From assembly GCF_013282575.1 (NCBI RefSeq), contig NZ_JAAAYE010000036.1:1-57860 (forward strand): a stretch of 57,860 nucleotides of DNA, written 5' to 3'. Below are positions 17,183-26,488 of the stretch, piece by piece. The position numbers and the translations under genes are program-made. The notes below the pieces were generated by a model. It was not told where the DNA came from. It searched no databases and worked only from the letters and a program-made list of their open reading frames with translations. The stretch comes from Paraburkholderia sp. NMBU_R16. GTDB lineage: Bacteria; Pseudomonadota; Gammaproteobacteria; Burkholderiales; Burkholderiaceae. Position 1 is the stretch's first letter; each line of letters starts with the position of its first letter.

Positions 17183-18184
17183 GTGAATGCGCAACGCGCA
17201 ATCGCCATCTGGCTTGCGCTGGCCGCGCTGGCGGGCATCGTATTCGTCGCCGCGCTGACGCTCGGCAGCGTGAGCGTCTCGCCGCTGCGCGCGTTGGGCG
17301 CGCTTGCCCATTCCGGCTCGGCGGGCGCCGATACGATCGACGAAATCGTGCGCAGTCTTCGTCTGCCGCGCGCACTCGCGGGGTTCGCGTGCGGTGCTTT
17401 GCTCGCGCTGGCCGGTGCGCTGCTGCAGGTGCTGCTGCGCAATCCGCTCGCCGAACCGTACGTGCTCGGCGTATCGGGCGGCGCGGCCGTGTTCGCGATC
17501 GCTGCGTTGCTCGCGGGCACGGCGTGGTGGCTCGTCGATGCGGCTGCGTTCGCGGGGGCCTTGTTCACCATCGCGCTCGTGCTCGGCTTCGCCCGCCGGG
17601 CGCTCGCCCGCGGCGAGCCGCAAGAGGCGTCGCCGCGGCTCTTGCTCACCGGCGTCGTACTCGCCACGGGCTGGGGGGCCGGTGTCACGCTGCTGCTCAC
17701 GCTGGCGCCGGACGAGCGGCTGCGCGGAATTCTCTTTTGGCTCGCAGGCGACCTCAACGGCGTGGCCAGCCCGTGGCCCGCGCTAGCGGCGCTCGCGCTC
17801 GCGCTGGCCGCGGCCGCACCGGTTGCGCCGCAGCTCAATGTCCTCGCGCGCGGCGAAGCGGTGGCGTTCGCACTGGGCGTGAGCGCCGGACAACTGCGCT
17901 TGCGCATCTATCTGGTGGCGTCGCTTGCCACCGCCGCAGCAGTGACGACGGCGGGCACGATAGGCTTTGTCGGCCTCGTGGTGCCGCACGCGTTGCGTCT
18001 CGCGTGCGGCAACGATCAGCGCATGCTCGTGCCGGCGAGCGCGCTGGCCGGGGGCCTGTTCGTCATGAGTGCCGATCTGCTCGCGCGCACGGTCGCCGCG
18101 CCGGCGCAGTTGCCGGTGGGCGTGATCACGGCATTGTTCGGCGTGCCGCTGTTTCTGTGGATGCTGGCGCGGAGGTCGCGATGA
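17183..18184 (+). CDS. btuC: Cobalamin ABC transporter permease (FecCD/BtuC family)
   Basis: 333 aa from the GTG at 17183, with GGAGG 8 bp upstream; an earlier GTG-type reading from 17129 adds a hydrophilic, non-conserved N-terminus. Polytopic, with about ten hydrophobic helices. Family motifs: RLPRALAGFACGALLALAGALLQ near residue 60 and the cytoplasmic GTIGFVGLVVPHALRL loop that contacts the ATPase. Shorter than many FecCD permeases in some loops but intact. Overlaps btuD by 4 bp. It forms the membrane channel for periplasmic cobalamin delivered by BtuF, whose gene lies at 21696-22649. Confidence 0.92.
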   Translation: MNAQRAIAIWLALAALAGIVFVAALTLGSVSVSPLRALGALAHSGSAGADTIDEIVRSLRLPRALAGFACGALLALAGALLQVLLRNPLAEPYVLGVSGGAAVFAIAALLAGTAWWLVDAAAFAGALFTIALVLGFARRALARGEPQEASPRLLLTGVVLATGWGAGVTLLLTLAPDERLRGILFWLAGDLNGVASPWPALAALALALAAAAPVAPQLNVLARGEAVAFALGVSAGQLRLRIYLVASLATAAAVTTAGTIGFVGLVVPHALRLACGNDQRMLVPASALAGGLFVMSADLLARTVAAPAQLPVGVITALFGVPLFLWMLARRSR

Positions 18185-19002
18185 CGAGCGCGCGAATGGC
18201 CGTTTCGACGCTCGCGGCATACGAGCTTGCGCTCGACGTGGGCGAGCGCGTCTTGCTGGCAGATTTCACGCAGACGTTCGGCGCCAGCGAGCTCTGGTGC
18301 GTGGCGGGTCCGAACGGTGCGGGCAAGACGACGCTGCTTTCGACGCTCGCGGGGCTCGTGCCGCCGGCGCGGGGGCGCGTTGCACTCGATGGTGTGCCGA
18401 TCGGCGATTGGCAGCCGGGCGAGCTCGCGAAACGCCGTGCGCTGATGCCGCAAAACGTGCACGACGCGTTCAGCGCTACGGTGTTCGACATCGTGCTTCT
18501 GAACCGTTTTCCGTATCTCGGCGGCTGGGGCTGGGAGACTGAGCGCGATCGCGCCGCCGCACACGCGGCGCTCGACGCGCTTGCGCTTGCCCAACTGGCA
18601 GCACGCGACGTACGTTCGCTATCGGGCGGCGAGCGCCAGCGCGTGGCACTCGCCGCCACGCTATGTCAGGATGCGCCGCTGTTGTTGCTCGACGAGCCGC
18701 TTGCGCATCTCGACCTGCGTCATCAGATCGACTGTCTGACGTTACTCGCGCACTGGGCCCGGGAAAGTCCGCGCACAGTGATATTTTCCTGTCACGATCT
18801 GAACCTCGCGCGTCGCTTCGCGACCCACGCGCTGCTGATGCCCGGTGACGGTACGGCGCAGGCCGGGCCCGTGCGGGACGTGCTCACGCCCGAGCTCGCG
18901 AGCCGTGCGTTCGGATACCCGCTCGTGCTGATCGAAGCCGACGGTCATGAGGCGCTCGTGCCCGCGCTGCGTCGACCTGAAATGGAGTCCCCCAAACCTT
19001 GA
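18181..19002 (+). CDS. btuD: Cobalamin ABC transporter ATP-binding protein
   Basis: 273 aa cytoplasmic ATPase. Walker A GPNGAGKTT (about residue 43), Q-loop around LMPQNVHDAF, signature LSGGERQRVALAATL, Walker B LLLLDEPLAHLD, and the H-loop histidine in FSCHDLN. The ATG overlaps the btuC stop (ATGA), so the two products are made together. It powers import of cobalamin by BtuC. Followed by a 99-bp gap before cobT that contains a short inverted repeat (GCCGAT...ATCGGC) but no clear terminator, so read-through into cobT is plausible. Confidence 0.92.
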   Translation: MTSARMAVSTLAAYELALDVGERVLLADFTQTFGASELWCVAGPNGAGKTTLLSTLAGLVPPARGRVALDGVPIGDWQPGELAKRRALMPQNVHDAFSATVFDIVLLNRFPYLGGWGWETERDRAAAHAALDALALAQLAARDVRSLSGGERQRVALAATLCQDAPLLLLDEPLAHLDLRHQIDCLTLLAHWARESPRTVIFSCHDLNLARRFATHALLMPGDGTAQAGPVRDVLTPELASRAFGYPLVLIEADGHEALVPALRRPEMESPKP

Positions 19003-19101
19003 ACGCCCCAGTGAATCTGGCCGCATGTCGGCTTATGCCGATTCTTTCGCGAAATCGTTCGCCATCGGCACGATGATTTCGATCGAACCCATAGGAAAGG
19101 T

Positions 19102-20232
19102 ATGAACGCCTCCGTTACGTTGCCCGTCGTCGAACCGCTCGACCGCTCGCTCGGCTCCGAACTTCAACGCATCATCGACGGCAAGACCAAGCCGCCCGGC
19201 AGCCTTGGCCGGCTCGAAGCGCTCGCATGCCAGATCGGCATGATCCAGCGCACGACGCACCCCACGCTCGCGCGGCCGGCCATGATCGTCTTCGCGGGCG
19301 ACCACGGCATCGCCGAGGAAGGTGTCAGCCCCTATCCACAGGCGGTCACGGCGCAGATGGTCGCGAACTTTCTCGCCGGAGGCGCGGCGATAAATGCGAT
19401 CAGCTCGGTGGCCGGGTTCACGTTGGAGGTCGTCAACGCGGGCGTGGCCGCAACGCTCGACGCGTTGCCAGGCCTCGTCGATATTCCCATCGCGCGCGGC
19501 ACGCGCAACTTCGCACGCGAGTGCGCCATGACGCGCGAGGCGGCCATCGCTGCCATCGCGGCCGGCGCGCAGCGCGTGCGTCACCACGCGGCGCTCGGCA
19601 CCAACGTGATCGGCTTCGGCGAGATGGGCATCGCGAACACGTCGTCCGCGGCATGCCTGATGAGCCGCCTCGCAGGCGTGCCGATCGACGAGTGCGTCGG
19701 CCGGGGCACCGGACTCAACGATGCCGGGCTTGCGCACAAGCGCTGCGTGCTCGGCGCGGCGCTGGCGCGCCACGCAGGCGCGACGCAGCCGCTCGATGTC
19801 CTGGCGGCGTTCGGCGGCTTCGAGATCGCGATGATGACGGGCGCCTATCTCGCCGCGGCCGAGGCGAAGATGACGATCCTCGTCGATGGATTCATCGCCA
19901 CGGCAGCGTTTCTCGTCGCCAACTCGCTCGCGCCGGCGGTGCGCGATTATTGCGTCTTCGCGCATCTGTCGAACGAGGCGGGTCACCGGCGCATGCTGGA
20001 TGCTTTCGACGCCAAGCCGATTTTGGCGCTCGATATGCGGCTCGGCGAGGGCACGGGCGCTGCGCTTGCCTTGCCGCTCTTGCGCGCGGCGGTCGCGTTT
20101 CTCAACGAGATGGCGAGCTTCGAGTCCGCCGGTGTAGCCGGGCGCGGCGACGCCGGCCAATCGGACCGATCGGACCAATCGGGCCTATCCGGCGAGCCGG
20201 ACGAGCGTCGTAGCGGGCGCGGCACGTCGTGA
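19102..20232 (+). CDS. cobT: Nicotinate-nucleotide--dimethylbenzimidazole phosphoribosyltransferase
   Basis: 376 aa, ATG at 19102 behind AGGAAAGG. Makes alpha-ribazole phosphate from 5,6-dimethylbenzimidazole and nicotinate mononucleotide, the lower-ligand branch of cobalamin synthesis. Clear family blocks: DGKTKPPGSLGRLE, FAGDHGIAEEGVSPYPQAVTAQM, GEMGIANTSSAAC, GRGTGLNDAGLAHK, and the C-terminal EGTGAALALPLLRAAVAFLNEMASF with the catalytic glutamate (RLGEGTG). The last 27 residues are an Asp/Ser/Gly/Arg-rich tail encoded by a GACCGATCGG-type repeat (20155-20185) and not part of the fold. Overlaps cobS by 4 bp. Confidence 0.95.
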   Translation: MNASVTLPVVEPLDRSLGSELQRIIDGKTKPPGSLGRLEALACQIGMIQRTTHPTLARPAMIVFAGDHGIAEEGVSPYPQAVTAQMVANFLAGGAAINAISSVAGFTLEVVNAGVAATLDALPGLVDIPIARGTRNFARECAMTREAAIAAIAAGAQRVRHHAALGTNVIGFGEMGIANTSSAACLMSRLAGVPIDECVGRGTGLNDAGLAHKRCVLGAALARHAGATQPLDVLAAFGGFEIAMMTGAYLAAAEAKMTILVDGFIATAAFLVANSLAPAVRDYCVFAHLSNEAGHRRMLDAFDAKPILALDMRLGEGTGAALALPLLRAAVAFLNEMASFESAGVAGRGDAGQSDRSDQSGLSGEPDERRSGRGTS

Positions 20233-21032
20233 CGCGCCCTGCCGGCGGCCAGGAGGCCGATCGCGTGCGCCGCCTCGATCCGCGCGCCGAGTGGCGCTAC
20301 CTGTGCGCGGCGCTCGGCTATTTCACGCGCGTGCCGCTACCGTATGGCGTTGGTACCGCGCAGGGCGATCTGGCCGGCGCCATCCGCTACTTCCCGCTCA
20401 TCGGCGCGTTGGTCGGTGCATTCGGCGCGCTCGTCTACCTGCTGGCGTGGCGTGTTTTCCCGGTGTCGCTGGCCGTACTGCTTTCCATGGCGGCGACGCT
20501 GCTGGTAACGGGGGCCTTTCACGAAGACGGGCTGGCCGATTGCTGCGACGGGTTCGGTGGCGGCATGGCGCGCGAGGATGTCCTGCGAATCATGCGCGAT
20601 CCGCGCATTGGCGCGTTCGGCGCGATCGCGCTGGTCATGACGCTCGCGATCAAATGGCAGGCGCTCGCCGCGCTTCCCCCGCTCGTGGCCGCCTGGCTCA
20701 TGGTGGCCGCGCATGCGGCCAGCCGCGCGCTCGCGGCGAGTCTGCTCGTCACGCTCGATTACGCGCGAGCCGAAGGCAAGGCGGGCGCTGTCGTGCAGCG
20801 CCTGTCCGTACGCGCGTACGGCCTCATCGCTGCACTCGGACTGCCTTGGCTCTTCTGGCCGGACTGGCGCGCCGGGCTTGTCGCGCTGGCCGTAACGGTC
20901 GTGCTGCGCATGCTGATGTCGCGCTATTTCCAGCGGCGCATCGGCGGCTATACGGGCGATTGCCTGGGCTTCGCGCAGCAAGTCTTCGAGCTGGCGATCT
21001 ACCTCGTCGTTCTCGCATGGATCTCGTCCTGA
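20229..21032 (+). CDS. cobS: Adenosylcobinamide-GDP ribazoletransferase (cobalamin synthase)
   Basis: 267 aa polytopic membrane enzyme joining adenosylcobinamide-GDP and alpha-ribazole (phosphate), the last step of cobalamin assembly. Starts with GTG at 20229, overlapping the cobT stop (GTGA). Family signatures are CAALGYFTRVPLP near the start, RYFPLIGALVG, the metal-binding GAFHEDGLADCCDGFGGG and MRDPRIGAFG, and the C-terminal GGYTGDCLGFAQQVFELAIYL. Hydrophobic helices fill the rest. It overlaps cobC by 16 bp at its end. Confidence 0.94.
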   Translation: MTRPAGGQEADRVRRLDPRAEWRYLCAALGYFTRVPLPYGVGTAQGDLAGAIRYFPLIGALVGAFGALVYLLAWRVFPVSLAVLLSMAATLLVTGAFHEDGLADCCDGFGGGMAREDVLRIMRDPRIGAFGAIALVMTLAIKWQALAALPPLVAAWLMVAAHAASRALAASLLVTLDYARAEGKAGAVVQRLSVRAYGLIAALGLPWLFWPDWRAGLVALAVTVVLRMLMSRYFQRRIGGYTGDCLGFAQQVFELAIYLVVLAWISS

Positions 21033-21634
21033 TCCGCCATCCGCCGCCGGCTGTCGAGCGCGGCGTCTGCTACGGGCGCACCGACGTTCCGCTCGCCGTC
21101 GACGAGCGCGAGGCGGCTGCTGCCATCGTCGCGCGGCTGGCGGCACTCGATGTCCCCCTGCCGCGCTCGCTCGTCACGAGTCCGCTTGTTCGGTGCGCCG
21201 GCGTGGCGCGTCAATTGGCGCGCCGCTTCGGCTGCGCCGAGACGGCCGACGCCCGGGTCCAGGAGATCGATTTCGGCGCCTGGGAGCGTCTCAGATGGGA
21301 TGCCATCGACCGTGCGGCGCTCGACGCCTGGGCTGCCGATTTGCGCCACGCGCGCACGCACGGCGGCGAAAGCGTGGCGCAATTCGGCACACGCGTGGGC
21401 GAATGGTTCGAGACATGGAAGCGGGCGAGCCAGTCCGCGGGGGCGGCTCGGCGAGCAAGCAAGGCGCCGACGCTCGTCGTCACGCACGCAGGCGTGATCC
21501 GTATGTTGGCCTCGCTCGCACTTGCCGTACCGCTCGAGCGCACACTCGCGTGGCCTGTCGCGATGGCCGGCATCGTTTGGCTCCAAGGGGACGAGGAGGG
21601 CGGCGCCTGGCGCGTGATTCGGTGGAATGGATGA
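21017..21634 (+). CDS. cobC: Alpha-ribazole-5'-phosphate phosphatase (histidine phosphatase family)
   Basis: 205 aa from the ATG at 21017 (MDLVLIRHPPP), overlapping cobS by 16 bp. The phosphoacceptor motif of the family is normally RHGE; here it reads IRHPPPAV, the form usual in CobC, with His8 as the nucleophile. Further family features: GRTDVPLAV, TSPLVRCAGVARQLA, the acid region QEIDFGAWERLRWDAI, and the second histidine in VVTHAGVIRML. It removes the 5'-phosphate of alpha-ribazole phosphate or of cobalamin phosphate. Last gene of the riboswitch operon as far as the plus strand shows. Confidence 0.85.
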   Translation: MDLVLIRHPPPAVERGVCYGRTDVPLAVDEREAAAAIVARLAALDVPLPRSLVTSPLVRCAGVARQLARRFGCAETADARVQEIDFGAWERLRWDAIDRAALDAWAADLRHARTHGGESVAQFGTRVGEWFETWKRASQSAGAARRASKAPTLVVTHAGVIRMLASLALAVPLERTLAWPVAMAGIVWLQGDEEGGAWRVIRWNG

Positions 21635-21638
21635 GATT

Positions 21639-21685
21639 TGGCCGTCGACCGGACCGACCGAATCGACCGGATCGATCCGGCCAAG
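21639..21685. repeat. Palindromic GACCGA-type repeat between convergent cobC and btuF
   Basis: The 61 bp between the two stop codons hold GGCC...GGCC ends enclosing repeated GACCGA/GACCGG units and the perfect 14-bp palindrome CCGGATCGATCCGG (21667-21680). It could fold in both directions and serve as a shared terminator, though no U-tract follows. A similar repeat encodes the CobT tail. Confidence 0.5.
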
Positions 21686-21695
21686 GTGGATTCGC

Positions 21696-22649
21696 TCAGT
21701 GCGAGTCCGAAGCCCGGGCGGCGGCGCCCGAGGCAGGCCGTTTCGCTCGAGCCGTTTCCAGGTCGCGGCACAGCGCATCGATGCCTTCGGCCAGACGCGG
21801 TCCCGGCCGGTTGATCAGATCGCCGTCGATGGCGAACAGATTGCCGCGCGCGACGGCAGTCATGTGCGGCCAGGCGCGCCAGCGCGCGAGATCGGGCAGC
21901 GGTGCGTCGCGTGAGGGCGCGGTGGCACCCTTGGCCGCCGTGACGATGGCCTCGGGGTTCGCCGCGACGACGGCTTCGACCGACACCGTGGGCACGCGAG
22001 CGGCCAGCTCGCCGAATACGTTGCGTCCGCCGCATAGCGCAATGGCGTCACTGACGATATGCGCGCCGTTGAGCGTCAGCAGCGGGCGGTCCCAGACCTG
22101 ATAGAACACGCTGACCACGGGTCGCGCCGCATAGCGCGCCCGCAGCCGGGCGATTTCGTCGCGATAGCGCTGCGCCGCGGCGCGGGCCGTGCTTTCGGTG
22201 CCGAGCAACGTCCCGAGGCGGTCCAGATTCGTCGCGACGTCATCGACCTTGTGCGGCTCGCTGACGAAAAGCGGGATGCCGAGGGCACGCAGCTTATCGA
22301 GCTGCCGCGTGTCGTTGCCATGCCGCCACACGACGATGAGCTCGGGCCTGAGCGCGACGATGCGCTCGAGATCGAGGGCGGAATTGCTGCCCACACGCGG
22401 CAGCGCGTTGGCTTCGGGCGGATAGTCGCTATAGGACACCGCACCCACGAGCCGTGCTCCGCCGCCGGCCGCATAGACGAGCTCGGTCGTGTGCGGCGCG
22501 AGCGAAATGACGCGCGCCGCGGGTTGGGCGAGCGTGACGGTACGGCCCGCGTCGTCGACGACGGAAACGGCCGCGCGCGCGGGCAGCGGCGAACCGGCGG
22601 CCCAGGCGAATGCAACGGCAAGAGTCAGCGCTTCGACGAGCTTGCGCAT
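21696..22649 (-). CDS. btuF: Periplasmic cobalamin-binding protein
   Basis: 317 aa from the ATG at 22649, which shares one base with the cobU stop (TGATG), a classic coupling arrangement; an ATG at 22670 would add seven residues. Signal peptide MRKLVEALTLAVAFAWAAG... with cleavage near PARA-A. The mature protein is a class III binding protein: VVDDAGRTVTLAQPAARVISLAPHTTELVYAAGGG, then the YSDYPPEANALPRVG block typical of BtuF, and the long linking helix (SVEAVVAANPEAIV). It delivers cobalamin to BtuCD encoded on the opposite strand. The C-terminal 20 residues are polar and of no clear function. Confidence 0.92.
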   Translation of the reverse strand: MRKLVEALTLAVAFAWAAGSPLPARAAVSVVDDAGRTVTLAQPAARVISLAPHTTELVYAAGGGARLVGAVSYSDYPPEANALPRVGSNSALDLERIVALRPELIVVWRHGNDTRQLDKLRALGIPLFVSEPHKVDDVATNLDRLGTLLGTESTARAAAQRYRDEIARLRARYAARPVVSVFYQVWDRPLLTLNGAHIVSDAIALCGGRNVFGELAARVPTVSVEAVVAANPEAIVTAAKGATAPSRDAPLPDLARWRAWPHMTAVARGNLFAIDGDLINRPGPRLAEGIDALCRDLETARAKRPASGAAARASDSH

Positions 22650-23212
22650 CAGGCGATTCGCGTTCGGCATGGCGCCGTTTTAACGGCGAGCGGAAGACCC
22701 GCCACCATCAGCGTGACCTCGGGCGCGAGCGCGGCCACGCGCTGATTGAGCCGGCCGAGCGCATCGACATAGCGGCGGGTCACCGAACCGAGCGGCACCA
22801 CGCCCAGGCCTATCTCGTTGCTGACGACGATGACGCGTGCACGAACGGTCGCCAGCGCCGCCATGAACGCGTCGATCCGGGCGTCGGCGTCCTCAGTCGC
22901 GGGGCCGCATGCTTCGGGCGGACACAGCAGACCGGCGAGCCATAGCGTCAGGCAGTCGACGAGTACACAGGCATCGTCCCCGTCGGCCGCGCGAAGCGCC
23001 TCGTCGAGCGCGGCACCGGCTTCGACGAGCCGCCAATGCGCCGGCCGCCGCGCGCGGTGGTGAGCGATACGCTCGCTGAACTCGGCATCGGCGCCGCGGG
23101 CCGTTGCGATGTAGATGACGCCGCGGCCGCTGGCCCCGGCGAGGCCCTCGGCATAGGCGCTCTTGCCCGAGCGGGCGCCGCCGAGCACGAAAGTGAGGTC
23201 TGGCGTGGTCAT
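22649..23212 (-). CDS. cobU: Adenosylcobinamide kinase / adenosylcobinamide-phosphate guanylyltransferase
   Basis: 187 aa from the ATG at 23212 (MTTPDLTFVLGGARSGKS). Bifunctional enzyme that phosphorylates adenosylcobinamide and then attaches GMP, giving the CobS substrate. P-loop GGARSGKS at residues 10-17; IYIATARGADAEF, the guanylylated-histidine region ERIAHHRARRPAHW, LVDCLTLWLAGLL, and VVSNEIGLGVVPLG are all family blocks. Transcribed with btuF on the minus strand, convergent with the main operon. No riboswitch is visible in the 133 bp before its start. Confidence 0.94.
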   Translation of the reverse strand: MTTPDLTFVLGGARSGKSAYAEGLAGASGRGVIYIATARGADAEFSERIAHHRARRPAHWRLVEAGAALDEALRAADGDDACVLVDCLTLWLAGLLCPPEACGPATEDADARIDAFMAALATVRARVIVVSNEIGLGVVPLGSVTRRYVDALGRLNQRVAALAPEVTLMVAGLPLAVKTAPCRTRIA

Positions 23213-23345
23213 CGCGCGATTGTAACGGCATCGCAGGCCCGACATGGTGTCCGGGCGGTTGCCGAGGGGGCTACGGCGCGAACCGATTTGCCGATATCAT
23301 CGACACCCATACGGGGCCAGACGGCTTCGCAAATCGGGAGCGTTC

Positions 23346-23969
23346 ATGACGGTAATCGTGGTGGCCAACCCCAAGGGCGGGGTGGGCAAGAGCACGTTGT
23401 CGACCAATCTGGCCGGCTCGTTCGCGGCAAACGGGGAATGGGTTGCGCTCGCGGACCTGGACCGGCAGCAATCGGCCCAATCGTGGCTGGCGTTGCGGCC
23501 CGGTGGCCTGCCGCCCATCGAGAGCTGGGCGGTCGATCCCGATGCCCCCGCCAAGCCGCCGCGCGGCCTCGAGTGGGCCGTCGTCGATACGCCGGCCGGA
23601 TTGCACGGCAATCGTCTCGTGAGTGCGCTCGAACTCGCGGACAAGGTCATCGTGCCGCTGCAGCCGTCGATGTTCGACATTCTCGCCACACAGCATTTCC
23701 TCGAACGGCTCGCGAAGGAGAAGGCCGTGCGCAAGGGCGCCATCGAAGTCGGCGTCGTCGGGATGCGCGTGGACGCGCGCACGCGCTCGGCGGACCAATT
23801 GCACCGCTTCGTGGAGGGGCTCGATCTGCCGGTGCTGGGATTTTTGCGCGATACGCAGAACTACGTGCAATTGGCCGCGCACGGACTCACGCTATGGGAC
23901 GTGGCAAAAAGCCGCGTCGAGAAAGACCTCGAGCAGTGGGAACCCATCGTCGCCTGGGCGGCTCGCTGA
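23346..23969 (+). CDS. Orphan ParA/MinD-family ATPase
   Basis: 207 aa from the ATG at 23346 (MTVIVVANPKGGVGKS). Deviant Walker A KGGVGKST (residues 10-17) with the signature lysine, switch I-like DLDRQQSAQSWLALRP, and Walker B WAVVDTPAG. The protein is short, like soluble ParA-type positioning ATPases (ParF/PpfA/McdA class), and lacks an N-terminal helix-turn-helix. No parB-like partner or centromere-like repeat lies beside it: the neighbours are cobU and panD. It probably positions an unidentified cargo. Annotated by fold only. Confidence 0.82.
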   Translation: MTVIVVANPKGGVGKSTLSTNLAGSFAANGEWVALADLDRQQSAQSWLALRPGGLPPIESWAVDPDAPAKPPRGLEWAVVDTPAGLHGNRLVSALELADKVIVPLQPSMFDILATQHFLERLAKEKAVRKGAIEVGVVGMRVDARTRSADQLHRFVEGLDLPVLGFLRDTQNYVQLAAHGLTLWDVAKSRVEKDLEQWEPIVAWAAR

Positions 23970-24034
23970 CGGTTGCCGGCGCGAGACGCCCGTGCGCAGC
24001 ACGCGATGCGCTCTGCGCGCAGCCGCCGGGTGCG

Positions 24035-24421
24035 TCAGCTCCAGCTTTGCACGGGCACCTGCGCCCGGCTGCCCTTGATCTTGTTGCGCTCGTCGACGAA
24101 CACGAGTTTCGGCTCCCAGCCGGCCGCCCGGTCCGCCTCGTCGACCATCGCGAAGGCGGCGATGATGACGAGATCCCCGAGCTGGGCCCGCCGCGCGGCC
24201 GAGCCGTTCAGCGAGATCATGCCGCTGCCGCGCTCGCCGCGAATCGCGTAGGTCGAGAACCGCTCGCCGTTGTTGACGTTCCAGATGTCGATGCGTTCGT
24301 TCTCGACGATATCGGCCGCATCGAGCAGATCCTCGTCGATCGCGCAGGAGCCTTCGTAATGCAGCTCGCAGTGCGTGACGACGGCGCGATGAATCTTCGA
24401 TTTGAGCAAATGGCGCTGCAT
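24035..24421 (-). CDS. panD: Aspartate 1-decarboxylase (pyruvoyl enzyme)
   Basis: 128 aa from the ATG at 24421 ([11 protein letters not shown]). Makes beta-alanine for pantothenate. The proenzyme cleaves itself between Gly and Ser in HYEGSCAID (about residues 24-25), leaving the pyruvoyl group on the serine. [20 protein letters not shown] and [16 protein letters not shown] are family blocks, including the conserved YxIxGxRGSG and NGAAR-type regions. Lies 42 bp downstream of panC on the same strand. Normal length. Convergent with the ParA gene. Confidence 0.95.
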   Translation of the reverse strand: MQRHLLKSKIHRAVVTHCELHYEGSCAIDEDLLDAADIVENERIDIWNVNNGERFSTYAIRGERGSGMISLNGSAARRAQLGDLVIIAAFAMVDEADRAAGWEPKLVFVDERNKIKGSRAQVPVQSWS

Positions 24422-24463
24422 GGTCGTTTCCTCTGACGTGCGCGGCAACTCACGGGTGCCGCT

Positions 24464-25378
<915 letters not shown>

Positions 25379-25421
25379 CTAAAAGAGCGGATCCTCCAGG
25401 GCACCGTGGCGCCGTTCGGCG

Positions 25422-26291
25422 CTACGCCGGCAGATACGCCAGCCGCACGTAGATCGGCGCGAACGGTTCGGCTTGCGTGATCTCGATCAGCGATTCGCGC
25501 GACAGCTCGAGCATGGCGATGAAGTTGACGACGACGACGGGCACGCCGCGCGAGACGTCGAACAGCTCGGCGAACTCCATGAAGCGCGCGTTTTGCAGCC
25601 GCCGCAGGATCAGGCTCATATGCTCGCGTACGGAGAGCTCCTCGCGCGAAATCTTGTGATGCGCGACGAGCTTGGCCCGCTTGAGCACATCGGCCCAGGC
25701 CGCGCGCAGATCGTCGATGACGACGTCTGGAAAGCGCGGCGCCATGCTCTGCTCGATATAGACGTCGGCCCGCAGAAAATCCCGCCCGAGCTGAGGCAAC
25801 TGATCGATGCGCTGCGCGGCGAGTTTGATCCGTTCGTACTCGAGCAGGCGCCGCACGAGCTCGGCGCGCGGATCCTCCGCTTCCTCGCCCGTATCCGCTT
25901 TCTTCACCGGCAACAGCATGCGCGACTTGATCTCGATCAGCATCGCGGCCATCAGCAGATACTCGGACGCGAGTTCGAGGTTCGTCTGGCGCAGTTGTTC
26001 GACGTAGCCGAGATATTGCACCGTGACATCGGCCATCGGTATATCGAGTACGTTGAAGTTCTGCTTGCGGATCAGATAGAGCAGCAGATCCAGCGGACCT
26101 TCGAACGTTTCGAGAAAGACCTCGAGCGCGTCCGGCGGAATATAGAGGTCCTGCGGCAGCTTGAAGAGCGGCTCGCCGTAAAGACGCGCGAATGCCACGC
26201 CGTCGATGGTGTCGGGCGTGGTATCGGTGGCCGGCGCGGCGAGCGCCGAGACCGGCTCTCGCGAGCGCGTGGCCTCGTCGGCGGGGTTCAC
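25422..26291 (-). CDS. scpA: Segregation and condensation protein A (kleisin)
   Basis: 289 aa from the GTG at 26291, 11 bases after the DUF3460 stop; the frame continues upstream but overlaps DUF3460 with non-conserved sequence. ScpA bridges SMC and ScpB in the condensin-like complex. Recognisable FEGPLDLLLYLIRKQNFNVLDIPMADVTVQYLGY block (about residues 63-96), then LASEYLLMAAMLIEIKSRMLLP, and a C-terminal winged-helix region with RFMEFAELFDVSRGVPVVVVNFIAMLEL. The N-terminal 45 residues are a Burkholderia-type variable extension. The exact start is uncertain because no strong ribosome site precedes the GTG. Confidence 0.9.
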   Translation of the reverse strand: MNPADEATRSREPVSALAAPATDTTPDTIDGVAFARLYGEPLFKLPQDLYIPPDALEVFLETFEGPLDLLLYLIRKQNFNVLDIPMADVTVQYLGYVEQLRQTNLELASEYLLMAAMLIEIKSRMLLPVKKADTGEEAEDPRAELVRRLLEYERIKLAAQRIDQLPQLGRDFLRADVYIEQSMAPRFPDVVIDDLRAAWADVLKRAKLVAHHKISREELSVREHMSLILRRLQNARFMEFAELFDVSRGVPVVVVNFIAMLELSRESLIEITQAEPFAPIYVRLAYLPA

Positions 26292-26302
26292 GCGGCGGGC
26301 GC

Positions 26303-26488
26303 TCAGAAGTTCTGGTAGTAGACGTACGGCGTTTGCTTGACGCCCGCAGCCTGCTGGCGCGCCCGCTCCTCGAGATCGAGCGGCTGCTTGTCCCACAGGA
26401 GCGCGCGGCCGCGGCGCTGCTCTTCCTCGAGCGTCGGCTGTTGCTGCTTGAGCTGGTTCAGGAACTGCGTGATATCCGATTGATACAT
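26303..26488 (-). CDS. DUF3460 small protein
   Basis: 61 aa, MYQSDITQFLNQLKQQQPTL..., highly charged and helical, ending with the aromatic sequence TPYVYYQNF. The start at 26488 is used because conserved-looking sequence begins there. This small family is found in Burkholderiales directly upstream of scpA; no function is known. No signal peptide and no cysteines. Divergent from tamA; the 248 bp between the two starts (26489-26736) should hold both promoters, and I see no RNA or extra gene there. Confidence 0.8.
   Translation of the reverse strand: MYQSDITQFLNQLKQQQPTLEEEQRRGRALLWDKQPLDLEERARQQAAGVKQTPYVYYQNF

Noticed and set aside
15392-17623. Long open frame on the minus strand opposite btuB and btuC
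   Set aside because: It mirrors a clear TonB receptor on the plus strand, is extremely Arg/Ala-rich and has no domain pattern; long antisense frames are expected at this GC content.
23346-23969. Chromosome-partition locus (parAB)
   Set aside because: No parB gene or parS-like palindromes are nearby, so only an orphan ATPase can be claimed.
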